This document shows positions 1 to 7,935 of a DNA stretch of 42,202 nt, piece after piece (within the stretch, counting starts at the first letter, position 1; each line of letters starts with the position of its first letter). The notes below the pieces were generated by a model, which saw only the letters and a list, made by a program, of their open reading frames with translations, did not search any database and was not told the DNA's origin. The DNA is taken from the NCBI GenBank assembly GCA_015057755.1, contig SVDR01000012.1:1-42202 (forward strand), read 5' to 3'. Origin of the DNA: Lachnoclostridium sp. (GTDB lineage Bacteria > Bacillota_A > Clostridia > Lachnospirales > Lachnospiraceae). Made by a program: the position numbers and the translations under genes.

Positions 1-2
1 GT

Positions 3-422
3 ATCGGCGATGGTTATGAGCGTCTGATCATGATCGTTTCCCGTGCATCCGGTGCTCCGGTGATCGCAGGTGCTATGGAATTTGCGACAAATCTTGTAAA
101 ACACAACTGGAAACTGGTGGCAAAAGACGAGTTTGCAAAGGCAAAGGCAGCCGGTTTTGAGGCAATCATTGATGAATTAAAGAATGCAGGAAAGAAAGAA
201 TCCGCAGCAGATGAAGAAGTAAAAGCTCCGGCAAAGGAAGTTTGTACTGCTCAGATCCCGGGTATCGAAGTTATGGACCTGGAAGATGCTGTGAAGACTC
301 TCTGGAAGGCAGGAATCTACGCTGAGAGCGGAATGGGCTGTACCGGGCCGATCGTTCTCATGGCGGAAGATAAGAAGGCAAAATCCTATGAGATTTTGAA
401 AGCTGCAGGCTATGTGAGCTAA
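3..422 (+). CDS. grdD: Glycine reductase component C, alpha subunit (C-terminal part)
   Basis: The open frame enters from the left edge and gives about 139 residues of a longer protein. The tail carries a GMGCTGP motif whose Cys lies 26 residues from the end. In Eubacterium acidaminophilum GrdD the thiol that forms the acetyl thioester is Cys359 of a protein of about 385 residues, so the distance fits. From knowledge of the family, component C (GrdC/GrdD) turns the carboxymethyl-selenoether on selenoprotein A into acetyl phosphate in Stickland glycine reduction. The neighbouring tRNA-Sec, selA and selB support this, because glycine reductase is selenocysteine-dependent. The 5' part is outside the window, so the assignment rests on the C-terminal motif and context. 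A related sarcosine or betaine reductase component C cannot be excluded. Confidence 0.75.
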   Translation: MGDGYERLIMIVSRASGAPVIAGAMEFATNLVKHNWKLVAKDEFAKAKAAGFEAIIDELKNAGKKESAADEEVKAPAKEVCTAQIPGIEVMDLEDAVKTLWKAGIYAESGMGCTGPIVLMAEDKKAKSYEILKAAGYVS

Positions 423-436
423 TAGGAGAAATGTGA

Positions 437-467
437 TCCGGCGGCGGGAAAGGATCCTGCTGCCGGA
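437..467 (+). terminator. GC-rich hairpin after grdD
   Basis: Arms of 12 bases (437-448 and 456-467) pair with two G-U wobbles around a 7-base loop, 15 bases after the grdD stop. No T-run follows (the next bases are aaaacatgagg), so it is either a weak terminator or an mRNA-stabilising 3' hairpin. Confidence 0.4.
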
Positions 468-493
468 AAACATGAGGATAGATAGAATAATAT

Positions 494-522
494 TTGACAT
501 GATCGGTTGTTCATGTTAAACT
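494..522 (+). promoter_or_regulatory. Probable sigma-A promoter of tRNA-Sec/selA
   Basis: TTGACA at 494-499 and TAAACT at 517-522 are separated by 17 bases. The expected start site near 529 is about 17 bases before the tRNA 5' end. The -35 box is perfect and the -10 box is moderate. Confidence 0.6.
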
Positions 523-545
523 TATAAAGTCATACGAATGAATTT

Positions 546-639
546 GGAGGTAGATCGGTTGCTGGTGTGCCGCGCGGTCTTCAAAACCGTTGTGAAGGGT
601 TAGGAGCCTTTCGGGTGGGTTCGATTCCCACCTCCTCCG
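546..639 (+). tRNA. selC: tRNA-Sec (anticodon TCA)
   Basis: The 94-base gene reads UGA. The anticodon stem pairs 574-578 with 586-590 around the loop cttcaaa, with anticodon TCA at 581-583. The long variable arm (594-612) and the discriminator G639 are typical of tRNA-Sec. The T stem pairs 615-619 with 627-631. CCA is not encoded; the next bases are gtttt. The acceptor is irregular: GGAGG at 546-550 pairs with 634-638, but 551/633 is T-T and 552/632 is A-C, and only 12 bases lie between the T loop and the discriminator, where bacterial tRNA-Sec normally has 13. The identity is firm from anticodon, length and neighbours selA/selB. The gene lies 36 bases before selA, so both may share a transcript. 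Confidence 0.92.
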
Positions 640-675
640 TTTTTATTATTCATCGAAGTAGGAGGAATTTAATAT

Positions 676-2073
676 ATGGAGAACATGCAGAAATTATTGC
701 GTGGACTTCCTAAGATAGATGAGTTGCTACTGGATGAGCAGCTTATTTTTTTTATGGAATCGACGCCGAGAGCCGTTGTGGTAAATGCAGCGCGAGAGAT
801 CATTGACACGATGAGGAAACGTATTCTTTCCGGAGAGCTTGCAGAAGTTCCGTCAAGAACAACGATCATTGACGAAATCTGTGATGCGATAACAGGAAAG
901 AAAAAAAGGAATTTAAGAACACTGATCAATGCCACAGGTGTGATCCTTCACACAAATCTTGGACGTGCAAATCTGTGTAAAGTGGCGGTCGAGAGTGTTA
1001 TGACGGTGGCAGATTCCTATTCCAATCTGGAATATGATGTAAAAAAAGGCGCCCGTGGTTCCAGACATGACCATGTAGAGAAGATTATCTCCAAGATCAC
1101 AGGAGCAGAAGCTGCCATGGTCGTAAACAACAATGCGGCAGCTACGATGCTGTGTCTTTCTGCACTGGCTTACGGAAAAGAAGTCGTTACATCTCGTGGA
1201 GAGCTTGTTGAGATTGGTGGCTCTTTCCGCATTCCGGAAATCATGGAACAGAGTGGAGCAATTTTAAAAGAAGTTGGAACGACTAACAAGACAAAGCCTT
1301 CCGACTATCGAAATGCTTATGATGAAGAGCGCACAGGCGCCTTCTTAAAAGTGCATACCAGCAACTATCGAATCGTCGGATTCACTCAGGAAGTTACATT
1401 AAAAGAGATGGTGGAACTTGGAAAAGAGTATCGTGTTCCGGTAATCTATGATATGGGAAGCGGTCTGATGGCAGATCTTTCCAGATATGGAGTGGATGAG
1501 CCGACAGTCGTTGATGCTTTGAAAGACGGTGCAGACGTTGTATTGTTTAGCGGAGATAAGCTGCTCGGTGGTCCTCAGGGTGGAATTCTGATCGGTAAGA
1601 AGGAATTGATCGATAAGATGAAAAAGCACCCGCTTGCCCGCGCTCTGCGTGTAGACAAGATGACACTGGCGGCGATGGAAGCGACATTCTTTGAGTATCT
1701 GGACATGGAGACTGCAAAGAAAAATATTCCGGTCCTCAATATGATCACGGTTTCTGAAAATGAATTGAGACAAAAGGCGGAAAAATTACAGAGCGCGATT
1801 TCTGAAAAAACAGATAAATTCCAGCTAGGCATCTGCGAATGCAAAGATCAGGTTGGAGGCGGTTCCGCACCGACCGTACGATTAAACGGCCAGGCAGTAA
1901 CCATTTCATCGAAAACAATTTCGGCAGAACGTTTAGAACGTTTATTCAGAAAAGCAGAAACGCCGGTCATTGTACGTGTGGCCCATGATGAAGTTCTTCT
2001 GTCTGTACGTACGATCAAAGAATCCGAATTTGGAACGATCGCAGATTCGCTTGCGTGTGCTGCAAATGCATAG
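676..2073 (+). CDS. selA: L-seryl-tRNA(Sec) selenium transferase
   Basis: This cytosolic PLP enzyme converts seryl-tRNA-Sec to selenocysteinyl-tRNA-Sec using selenophosphate. The 465-residue length is normal for SelA. The motif SGDKLLGGPQGG places the PLP lysine at residue 295, the same number as in E. coli SelA. The N-terminal domain (about 1-70) contains the helical tRNA-binding part and is followed by the glycine-rich INATGVILHTNLGRA stretch of the family. A GGAGG about 8-10 bases upstream fixes the ATG. The gene lies directly behind tRNA-Sec and 15 bases before the preferred selB start, so it is co-transcribed with selB. Selenophosphate would have to come from a selD outside the window. 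Confidence 0.97.
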   Translation: MENMQKLLRGLPKIDELLLDEQLIFFMESTPRAVVVNAAREIIDTMRKRILSGELAEVPSRTTIIDEICDAITGKKKRNLRTLINATGVILHTNLGRANLCKVAVESVMTVADSYSNLEYDVKKGARGSRHDHVEKIISKITGAEAAMVVNNNAAATMLCLSALAYGKEVVTSRGELVEIGGSFRIPEIMEQSGAILKEVGTTNKTKPSDYRNAYDEERTGAFLKVHTSNYRIVGFTQEVTLKEMVELGKEYRVPVIYDMGSGLMADLSRYGVDEPTVVDALKDGADVVLFSGDKLLGGPQGGILIGKKELIDKMKKHPLARALRVDKMTLAAMEATFFEYLDMETAKKNIPVLNMITVSENELRQKAEKLQSAISEKTDKFQLGICECKDQVGGGSAPTVRLNGQAVTISSKTISAERLERLFRKAETPVIVRVAHDEVLLSVRTIKESEFGTIADSLACAANA

Positions 2074-2088
2074 AGGAGAGTGACATAT

Positions 2089-3999
2089 ATGCAAAACGTA
2101 ATTGTTGGTACTTCCGGTCACGTAGATCACGGTAAGACTTGCCTGATAAAAGCGTTGTCCGGTATCGATACAGACCGATTAAAAGAGGAAAAGAAACGTG
2201 GTATCACCATTGAGCTTGGTTTTGCCAACCTTCCGAACGATGAAGGACTCCATATTGGAATTATCGATGTGCCGGGCCATGAAAAATTTGTAAAAAATAT
2301 GCTTGCCGGTATCGGCGGCATTGATTTGGTACTCTTAGTTGTTGGTCTGGATGAGGGTGTTATGCCTCAGACGGTTGAGCATTTTGAAATCTTAAAAATG
2401 CTCCATGTCAAACAGGGCATCATTGTGTTTACAAAATCGGATCTGGTGGATGATGACTGGGCGGAAATGGTCGAAGAGGACGTGTCTTCCTTAGTAGAAG
2501 GCAGCTTCCTTGAACATGCAGACCGCATCCGCGTATCCGCCTATACCGGAGAAAATATCGACCTCCTGAAAAAAATGATTCTTGACAAAGTCCGCGGTGT
2601 AGGAATGCGCCGCAGTGAGCCGGAATTATTCCGTCTTCCGATTGACCGTGTGTTTACAATGGAAGGTTTTGGAACTGTTATTACCGGAACACTGTTAGAG
2701 GGAAGCTGCAGAGTCGGTGAAGACGTGATGGTATATCCGGAGGAACGGTTGATCAAGATTCGCGGTATTCAAAGTCATGGTCAGAAAGAGGAAGCGGCAT
2801 ACGCCGGTCAGCGTACGGCGATCAATCTGGCAAATGTAAAAAAAGAAGAACTGGAAAGAGGTCAGGTACTGGCTGCTCCGGGAACCCTGACAAACAGTAT
2901 TTTCCTGGATGCGAAAGTTTCTCTTTTCAATACCACTAATCGCCAGTTGAAAAATGGAGACCGTGTCCATGTCAATTATGGATCGGCACAGACCATAGCC
3001 AAAGCAGTCTTGTTAGATAAAGACGTAATCGGAGCCGGAGAGAGTGCCTATGTTCAGCTTCGATTCGACGAACCATTGGCTGTAAAACGCGGCGACCGGT
3101 TTATCATCCGTTTCTATTCTCCGGTGGAAACATTTGGCGGCGGTATTATCCTCGATGCCTGTCCGGGCAAACATAAACGACATCAGGAAGAGTTGCTCCA
3201 GGCTCTGACAATTCGTGAGAACGGTACAGACGATGAAATACTCGAACTTGTATTAAAAGAGGAGAGCATTCATTTCCCATCCGTACACGATCTTGCTTCA
3301 AAATTGAACTGGAATGATTCTGAGACAGAGAAGCGTATGGAAAAACTGAAAAAGCAGAAGAAAGCTCTGTCTCTGAATGACGGAAATTTCTTCCATAAAG
3401 AGTTTTGGGATAAAGTGGTAGAAAAGACAGGTGAACTTCTCACAGCGTTCCATAAAACCAATCCAATCGCATCCGGAATGGATAAAGAAGAGTTCAAAAG
3501 CCGTATTCTGGACAGTTTTTATCTGAAAGATTATAAAAAGGGCGATGTCATCTTAAATGAACTGATCAAACGCGGTACGATTACTACGTCAGAAAGCACG
3601 GTTGCAGTGGCAGGTTTCTCCGCACAGTATTCCGATGCACATTCCGATATGCGCAATGTGTTATTGCAGACTTATATGGCTGCAGGTTTTGAAGCACCTT
3701 CCACAGACGATGTGATGGCGAAATTCAAGGACAAGAAACAGGCAAAACAGGTGCTGAATGATCTGTTCAAAGAAGGAACTCTGGTCAAGCTGAATCCGGG
3801 TGCGTACCTGTACAAAGACCATTATGCCAAAGCCATGGAGCTCCTTCGCAGCCATTACGCAACTCACGATACCATGTCATTGGCTGAATTCCGCGACATG
3901 ATGGGAACATCAAGAAAATATGTGCTTTTGTTCCTGGATCATTTGGATCAGCAGAAGATTACAAAACTTCAGGGAGATGTGAGAATTCTTCTAAAATAA
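2089..3999 (+). CDS. selB: Selenocysteine-specific elongation factor SelB
   Basis: SelB is the GTPase that carries Sec-tRNA to UGA codons next to a SECIS element. With the ATG at 2089 the protein is 636 residues. The upstream GTG at 2080 sits only 1-2 bases from the ribosome binding site GAGGAG (2073-2078) and is less likely. G-domain motifs are GHVDHGKT (residues 10-17), DVPGHEKF and TKSD. EF-Tu-like domains 2 and 3 follow, and the last 250 or so residues match the winged-helix repeats that bind SECIS RNA. Full length, no disruption. It follows selA immediately and is followed after 10 bases by the LysR gene. Confidence 0.97.
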   Translation: MQNVIVGTSGHVDHGKTCLIKALSGIDTDRLKEEKKRGITIELGFANLPNDEGLHIGIIDVPGHEKFVKNMLAGIGGIDLVLLVVGLDEGVMPQTVEHFEILKMLHVKQGIIVFTKSDLVDDDWAEMVEEDVSSLVEGSFLEHADRIRVSAYTGENIDLLKKMILDKVRGVGMRRSEPELFRLPIDRVFTMEGFGTVITGTLLEGSCRVGEDVMVYPEERLIKIRGIQSHGQKEEAAYAGQRTAINLANVKKEELERGQVLAAPGTLTNSIFLDAKVSLFNTTNRQLKNGDRVHVNYGSAQTIAKAVLLDKDVIGAGESAYVQLRFDEPLAVKRGDRFIIRFYSPVETFGGGIILDACPGKHKRHQEELLQALTIRENGTDDEILELVLKEESIHFPSVHDLASKLNWNDSETEKRMEKLKKQKKALSLNDGNFFHKEFWDKVVEKTGELLTAFHKTNPIASGMDKEEFKSRILDSFYLKDYKKGDVILNELIKRGTITTSESTVAVAGFSAQYSDAHSDMRNVLLQTYMAAGFEAPSTDDVMAKFKDKKQAKQVLNDLFKEGTLVKLNPGAYLYKDHYAKAMELLRSHYATHDTMSLAEFRDMMGTSRKYVLLFLDHLDQQKITKLQGDVRILLK

Positions 4000-4009
4000 A
4001 GGGGAAGAA

Positions 4010-4927
4010 ATGGAATTTAGACAATTGGAGGCATTTGTCAATGCCGTAAAATACAAAAGCTTTTCCAAAGCAGCCGATGCGACTTTTTTGACTCAGCCGA
4101 CGATCAGTACCCATGTGAGCAATCTGGAGGCTGAACTTGGAGTGCGTCTTTTAAACCGAAAGGGACGTGAAATATCTCTGACTCCGCAGGGGCAGGAGTT
4201 TTATGGTTATGCAATGGAACTTCTAAACACAAGAGAAAGAGCAGTAAATCAGATTCACAATAATACCAGGGAAATGGAAGGTATTCTGGAAATTCAGACA
4301 TCTACAATTCCGGGACATCATTATTTACCGATGCTGATGGACGAATTTCATCAAAAGTATCCGAAGGTTCGCTTTTATGTGGAACAGACAGACAGCCGCA
4401 CGGTCAATGATAATCTGCTGGCACAGCGCGGTGAGATTGGTTTTACCGGATACAAAGGAAATTCCACATTGACATTTGAACCGCTGTTTTACGATGAGAT
4501 GGTTTTGATCACACCGGACGTGGAGAAATATCGGACTTACAAAAATGGCGAAGAGCTTCCTGTCGACTTGTTTATACATGAGCCGTTTATCATGAGAGAA
4601 GATGGCTCAGGAACAAAGCAGGAGATGGAAAAAGCTTTGGTCGATGGAAAGCCCGTATTTAAGAATGTGGATGTGATCGCAAGAATGACCAACATGTCCT
4701 CCGTTAAACAAGTCGTGAGCCGTGGACTCGGCGTATCGATCGTATCGGAACAGGTTGTAAAAGATACAGCAGAAGCTGATAAGATTCGCTATTTTAAGAT
4801 TCGTGGTCTAGAGAAAAAACGCACATTTTATATCGCGTATAATAAACTGACCGCATTAACACCGGTCGCAGAAACTTTTTTACAGTTCGTACATGAAAAA
4901 ATCGCGACCGATAATGAAGTATCATAG
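4010..4927 (+). CDS. LysR-family regulator linked to selenium metabolism
   Basis: The 305-residue protein has an N-terminal winged helix-turn-helix (about residues 1-60: MEFRQLEAFV, then SKAADATFLTQPTIST) and a C-terminal periplasmic-binding-like effector domain with RGLGVSIVSEQVV near its end. It starts 10 bases after selB with GGGGAAG upstream, so it belongs to the selA-selB transcript. A LysR subfamily is known to sit beside selenium genes in Clostridia, and the position between selB and the yedE transporter fits. Inferred target: the yedE operon just downstream, possibly sensing a selenium or sulfur metabolite. The effector is not evident from the sequence. Confidence 0.88.
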   Translation: MEFRQLEAFVNAVKYKSFSKAADATFLTQPTISTHVSNLEAELGVRLLNRKGREISLTPQGQEFYGYAMELLNTRERAVNQIHNNTREMEGILEIQTSTIPGHHYLPMLMDEFHQKYPKVRFYVEQTDSRTVNDNLLAQRGEIGFTGYKGNSTLTFEPLFYDEMVLITPDVEKYRTYKNGEELPVDLFIHEPFIMREDGSGTKQEMEKALVDGKPVFKNVDVIARMTNMSSVKQVVSRGLGVSIVSEQVVKDTAEADKIRYFKIRGLEKKRTFYIAYNKLTALTPVAETFLQFVHEKIATDNEVS

Positions 4928-5058
4928 AAAAAACAAATACCTCTATATAAAATGAAGTTTTTTTGAATTAGACACCCCATAAGCCTTCTGATAAAATTTA
5001 ATTTGATAATAATTCTCCTGAATCGGCAATATTTATCAGGAAGAAAAGGGGTAGTAAG

Positions 5059-6147
5059 ATGAATTTAACTGAAAACAAAAAAACTTTGGCAATCTCCGGT
5101 GTTGTACTTGGTGTGATTGCTGCAATCCTTGCCTACATGGGTAATCCGAAGAACATGGCAATGTGTATCGCATGCTTTATCCGTGACTCCGCAGGTGCGA
5201 TGAAACTGCACACAGCTGCAGTCGTTCAGTATATGAGACCGGAGATCGTTGGTATCGTATGCGGCGCATTTTTAATCGCTGTATTTACTAAAGAATACCG
5301 ATCCACGGCAGGTTCTTCACCGATGATCCGTTTTATTCTCGGCGTGATCATGATGATCGGTTCTCTTGTGTTCCTTGGCTGTCCACTCCGTATGATCATT
5401 CGTATGTCTGCAGGTGATCTAAATGCATACGTTGGTTTTGTAGGTTTCGTTGCAGGCGTATTTACCGGTACATTGGCATTGAAAAAAGGATTTTCCCTTG
5501 GACGTGCATATACGATCAATAAAGCTTCCGGCTATGTACTTCCGGCAGTTCTTGTATTTATGCTGATCTTAAGTGTGACAACATCCCTGTTCGCATTCAG
5601 TGAATCCGGCCCGGGCAGCATGCATGCTCCGATGATTGTTTCTCTGATCGCAGGTCTTGCATTTGGCGCGATCGCGCAGAAATGCAGAACTTGTTTTGCA
5701 GGCAGTGTTCGTGACGTGATATTAATGAAGAACTTTGATCTTATGACGATTATTGGCGGTTTCTTTGCAGTGATGGTAGTCTTTAATATTGCGACAGGAG
5801 CATTTAAGCTTTCCTTTGACGGTCAGCCGGTTGCCCATGCACAGCACATCTGGAACTTCCTTGGACTTTATGCAGTAGGTTTCGCAGCTGTATTAGCAGG
5901 CGGATGTCCGCTCAGACAGCTGATCCTTGCAGGTCAGGGTTCCACAGACTCAGCAGTGACATTCCTCGGCCTTTTGGTTGGTGCGGCATTCTGCCACAAC
6001 TTTGGTCTTGCAGGTGCAGCAGCTTCCGCGGCAACAGCAGAAAAAGCAGCTGTAGCAGGTGGTCCGGGGGTCAATGGTCAGGTTGCTCTCATTATTTGTA
6101 TTATTGTGCTGTTTATCATTGGTTTTGCACCGAAGAAAAAGGCATAA
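5059..6147 (+). CDS. yedE: YedE-type putative selenium transporter
   Basis: An integral membrane protein of 362 residues with about 9-10 hydrophobic segments, of the YeeE/YedE (DUF395) class. It shows the internal duplication of that family: GCPLR near residues 107 and 280, and paired cysteine motifs CIACF (about 36) and CRTCF (about 210). Such conserved cysteines carry sulfur or selenium species across the membrane in related transporters. In selenium-using bacteria a YedE subfamily occurs with YedF and selA/selB, and a role in selenium uptake is proposed rather than proven. It begins a cluster with the TusA-like, DUF3343 and desulfurase genes, 131 bases after the LysR gene. Confidence 0.88.
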   Translation: MNLTENKKTLAISGVVLGVIAAILAYMGNPKNMAMCIACFIRDSAGAMKLHTAAVVQYMRPEIVGIVCGAFLIAVFTKEYRSTAGSSPMIRFILGVIMMIGSLVFLGCPLRMIIRMSAGDLNAYVGFVGFVAGVFTGTLALKKGFSLGRAYTINKASGYVLPAVLVFMLILSVTTSLFAFSESGPGSMHAPMIVSLIAGLAFGAIAQKCRTCFAGSVRDVILMKNFDLMTIIGGFFAVMVVFNIATGAFKLSFDGQPVAHAQHIWNFLGLYAVGFAAVLAGGCPLRQLILAGQGSTDSAVTFLGLLVGAAFCHNFGLAGAAASAATAEKAAVAGGPGVNGQVALIICIIVLFIIGFAPKKKA

Positions 6148-6206
6148 TACAAATGATATAACCCAAATAATGATTGATTTAGTATAGAGAAAAGAGGTAT
6201 TTATAT

Positions 6207-6410
6207 ATGTACGAAGTAGATGCAAGAGGATTGTCCTGTCCGGAACCGATTATGCTGACACAGGCTGCGATTAGAAACAACAGCGGTGCGATCAAAGTTC
6301 TTGTGAGCGAACCGCACCAGAAGACAAATGTTGAGAAGTTTGCAAAGAGCCAGGGCAAAAAGGTAACGGTTACAGAAAAAGGTGACGAATTCGAACTGGT
6401 TATCGAATAG
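6207..6410 (+). CDS. TusA/SirA-like sulfur (selenium) carrier, YedF-like
   Basis: A 67-residue protein with the TusA fold signature: VDARGLSCPEPIML, with the CPxP cysteine at residue 11. TusA proteins carry a persulfide on this cysteine, and in this context the cargo may be selenide. Selenium-linked YedF proteins are normally about 190-200 residues with a C-terminal DsrE-like domain. This one holds only the N-terminal domain and ends in a clean stop, so it is short for the selenium-linked family. It has a good AAAGAGG site and lies between yedE and the DUF3343 gene. Confidence 0.85.
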   Translation: MYEVDARGLSCPEPIMLTQAAIRNNSGAIKVLVSEPHQKTNVEKFAKSQGKKVTVTEKGDEFELVIE

Positions 6411-6422
6411 AAAAGAGAGAAC

Positions 6423-6659
6423 ATGAGACAAAAAGAATGGAAGTTAGTAATTACGTTCCATACAACAGCAGATGCCATTGCCTTTGAAAAGGCCTGTAAA
6501 AGCAACGGAAAACCGGGGCGTATGATTCCGGTTCCGCGTGAAATTTCCGCAGGCTGCGGTTTGGCATGGGCAACACTTCCGGATGAAAAAGAAGGAATGA
6601 GTCGTTTCCTTTCTGAACAGAAGATTGAATGTGAGGAAATGAAAGAGCTGTTTTGCTAA
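6423..6659 (+). CDS. DUF3343 family protein
   Basis: A 78-residue cytosolic protein with the DUF3343 signature IPVPREISAGCGLAW; the conserved Cys is residue 45. The C-terminal Cys78 is the last residue. DUF3343 genes occur next to yedE/yedF and cysteine desulfurase-like genes in selenium-using anaerobes, so a role as a small thiol carrier or selenium chaperone is a reasonable inference, but the biochemical function is unknown. It starts 12 bases after the TusA-like gene with AAAAGAGAG upstream, so both are co-translated. Confidence 0.82.
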   Translation: MRQKEWKLVITFHTTADAIAFEKACKSNGKPGRMIPVPREISAGCGLAWATLPDEKEGMSRFLSEQKIECEEMKELFC

Positions 6660-6670
6660 ATGGCTTGACG

Positions 6671-6718
6671 CAGGCACCTGAATGAATGCAAAATGCAATA
6701 GTTCGGTGCCTGTTTTGT
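6671..6718 (+). terminator. Terminator between the DUF3343 and desulfurase genes
   Basis: CAGGCACC (6671-6678) pairs with GGTGCCTG (6705-6712), followed by TTTTGTT. The 26-base loop is long for an intrinsic terminator. No promoter is obvious between it and the next gene, so it may act as an attenuator that lowers desulfurase expression. Confidence 0.6.
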
Positions 6719-6740
6719 TATCAGTTAGGAGGGATGGTAT

Positions 6741-7880
6741 ATGGGAATATATTTGGACAATGCTGCAACAACAAAACAGAAGCCTTTGTCTGTGATCGAG
6801 GCAGTTGTTAAAGCGATGAACAGCATGGGCAATTCCGGCCGTGGTGCACATGATGACTCGCTGGATGCTTCTAGATTGATCTATGATACGAGAGAGATGA
6901 TTTCGAATATGGTAAATCTTGGCGATCCAAGACAAGTTGCATTTACATCTAACTCCACGGAGGCACTGAACACTGCGATCATGGGACTTTTTGGTGCCGG
7001 TGATCATATTATTTCTACCGTTATGGAGCACAACTCCGTTCTGCGCCCTCTGTATCTTCTGGAGTCAATGGGAAACGAAGTTTCTTTTGTACCGTGTGAC
7101 GAACGCGGATGCTTAAAAACGGAACTTCTGGAGTCCTATGTAAAAGAAAATACAAAGGCTGTCATTTGTACCCACGCCTCGAATCTGACAGGAAATGCAA
7201 ATGATCTGAAGAAAATCGGTGAGTTTTGTAAATTACATGGCGTTTTGTTTATCGTTGACGCCTCTCAGACAGCAGGCGTTTTGCCGATCGATATGCAGGA
7301 GATGAATATCGATGTGGTTTGCTTTACCGGACATAAAGGTTTATACGGACCTCAAGGAACCGGCGGCCTTTGTGTGAAAAATGGTTTGAAGATTCGTCCG
7401 TTAAAATCCGGCGGAAGCGGGATTCATACATATTTAAAGGAACATCCAGAAGAAATGCCGACGGCCTTGGAAGCGGGAACGTTGAACGGTCACGGTATCG
7501 CAGGACTTCATGCGGCTCTGACATTTTTAAATGAAACAGGAATCGATATGATCCATAAGAAAGAAATTGCTCTTATGAGAAGATTCCTCGCAGGGATTTC
7601 AGACATTCCTTCCATAAAACTTTATGGCGATTTTGAGACAGATGAGAGAGCAGCTGTGGTTTCTTTAAATTTAGGAGATTATGATTCCTCAGAAGTGAGC
7701 GATGAACTTTCTTACACGTATGGAATTGCAACGAGACCGGGAGCCCATTGCGCGCCGCTCATGCATCAGGCTATGGGAACCGTTGATCAGGGTATGGTAC
7801 GTTTTTCTTTTTCATGGTTTAATACAGAGGAAGAAGTGGATGTGGCGATTCGCGCGTTACATGAATTAGCAGAAGAATAG
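6741..7880 (+). CDS. Cysteine desulfurase-like class V aminotransferase
   Basis: The 379-residue PLP enzyme has an NAATT start motif (YLDNAATTKQKP), the PLP lysine in FTGHKGLYGPQG (Lys199) and a candidate catalytic cysteine in PGAHCAP (Cys337). It belongs to the NifS/Csd class and resembles the EF2568-type subfamily found in selenium-related gene clusters. It would take S or Se from cysteine or selenocysteine and hand it to the TusA-like protein, DUF3343 protein or SelD; that hand-off is inference. The ATG follows AGGAGGG by about 7 bases. It closes the selenium island. Confidence 0.88.
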   Translation: MGIYLDNAATTKQKPLSVIEAVVKAMNSMGNSGRGAHDDSLDASRLIYDTREMISNMVNLGDPRQVAFTSNSTEALNTAIMGLFGAGDHIISTVMEHNSVLRPLYLLESMGNEVSFVPCDERGCLKTELLESYVKENTKAVICTHASNLTGNANDLKKIGEFCKLHGVLFIVDASQTAGVLPIDMQEMNIDVVCFTGHKGLYGPQGTGGLCVKNGLKIRPLKSGGSGIHTYLKEHPEEMPTALEAGTLNGHGIAGLHAALTFLNETGIDMIHKKEIALMRRFLAGISDIPSIKLYGDFETDERAAVVSLNLGDYDSSEVSDELSYTYGIATRPGAHCAPLMHQAMGTVDQGMVRFSFSWFNTEEEVDVAIRALHELAEE

Positions 7881-7893
7881 AAGAACATTTTTT

Positions 7894-7935
7894 AAGGAGC
7901 AGATACCGATTTCTTTAATCAATATCTGCTCCTTA
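7894..7935 (+). terminator. Hairpin after the desulfurase gene
   Basis: Perfect 12-bp arms (AAGGAGCAGATA at 7895-7906 with its complement at 7923-7934) around a 16-base loop, 14 bases after the stop. No T-run follows on the plus strand, so it is a plausible but atypical terminator of the selenium operon. Confidence 0.55.

Noticed and set aside
5016..5041. TCCTGA/TCAGGA imperfect repeat before yedE as a LysR operator
   Set aside because: Six-base arms only and no adjacent promoter could be aligned; too weak to list as a site.
6092..6156. Inverted repeat ATTTGTATTAT / ATAATACAAAT at the end of yedE
   Set aside because: The arms are AT-rich, about 45 bases apart, inside coding sequence and without a T-run; chance is likely.
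6444..7031. Minus-strand frame of 195 codons opposite DUF3343 and desulfurase genes
   Set aside because: It runs through two genes with clear motifs and a terminator; composition is that of an antisense shadow.
676..7880. Selenoprotein genes with in-frame TGA in the selenium island
   Set aside because: All genes here end at normal family lengths or at clean stops, and catalytic residues are encoded by Cys codons; no in-frame TGA extension was convincing.
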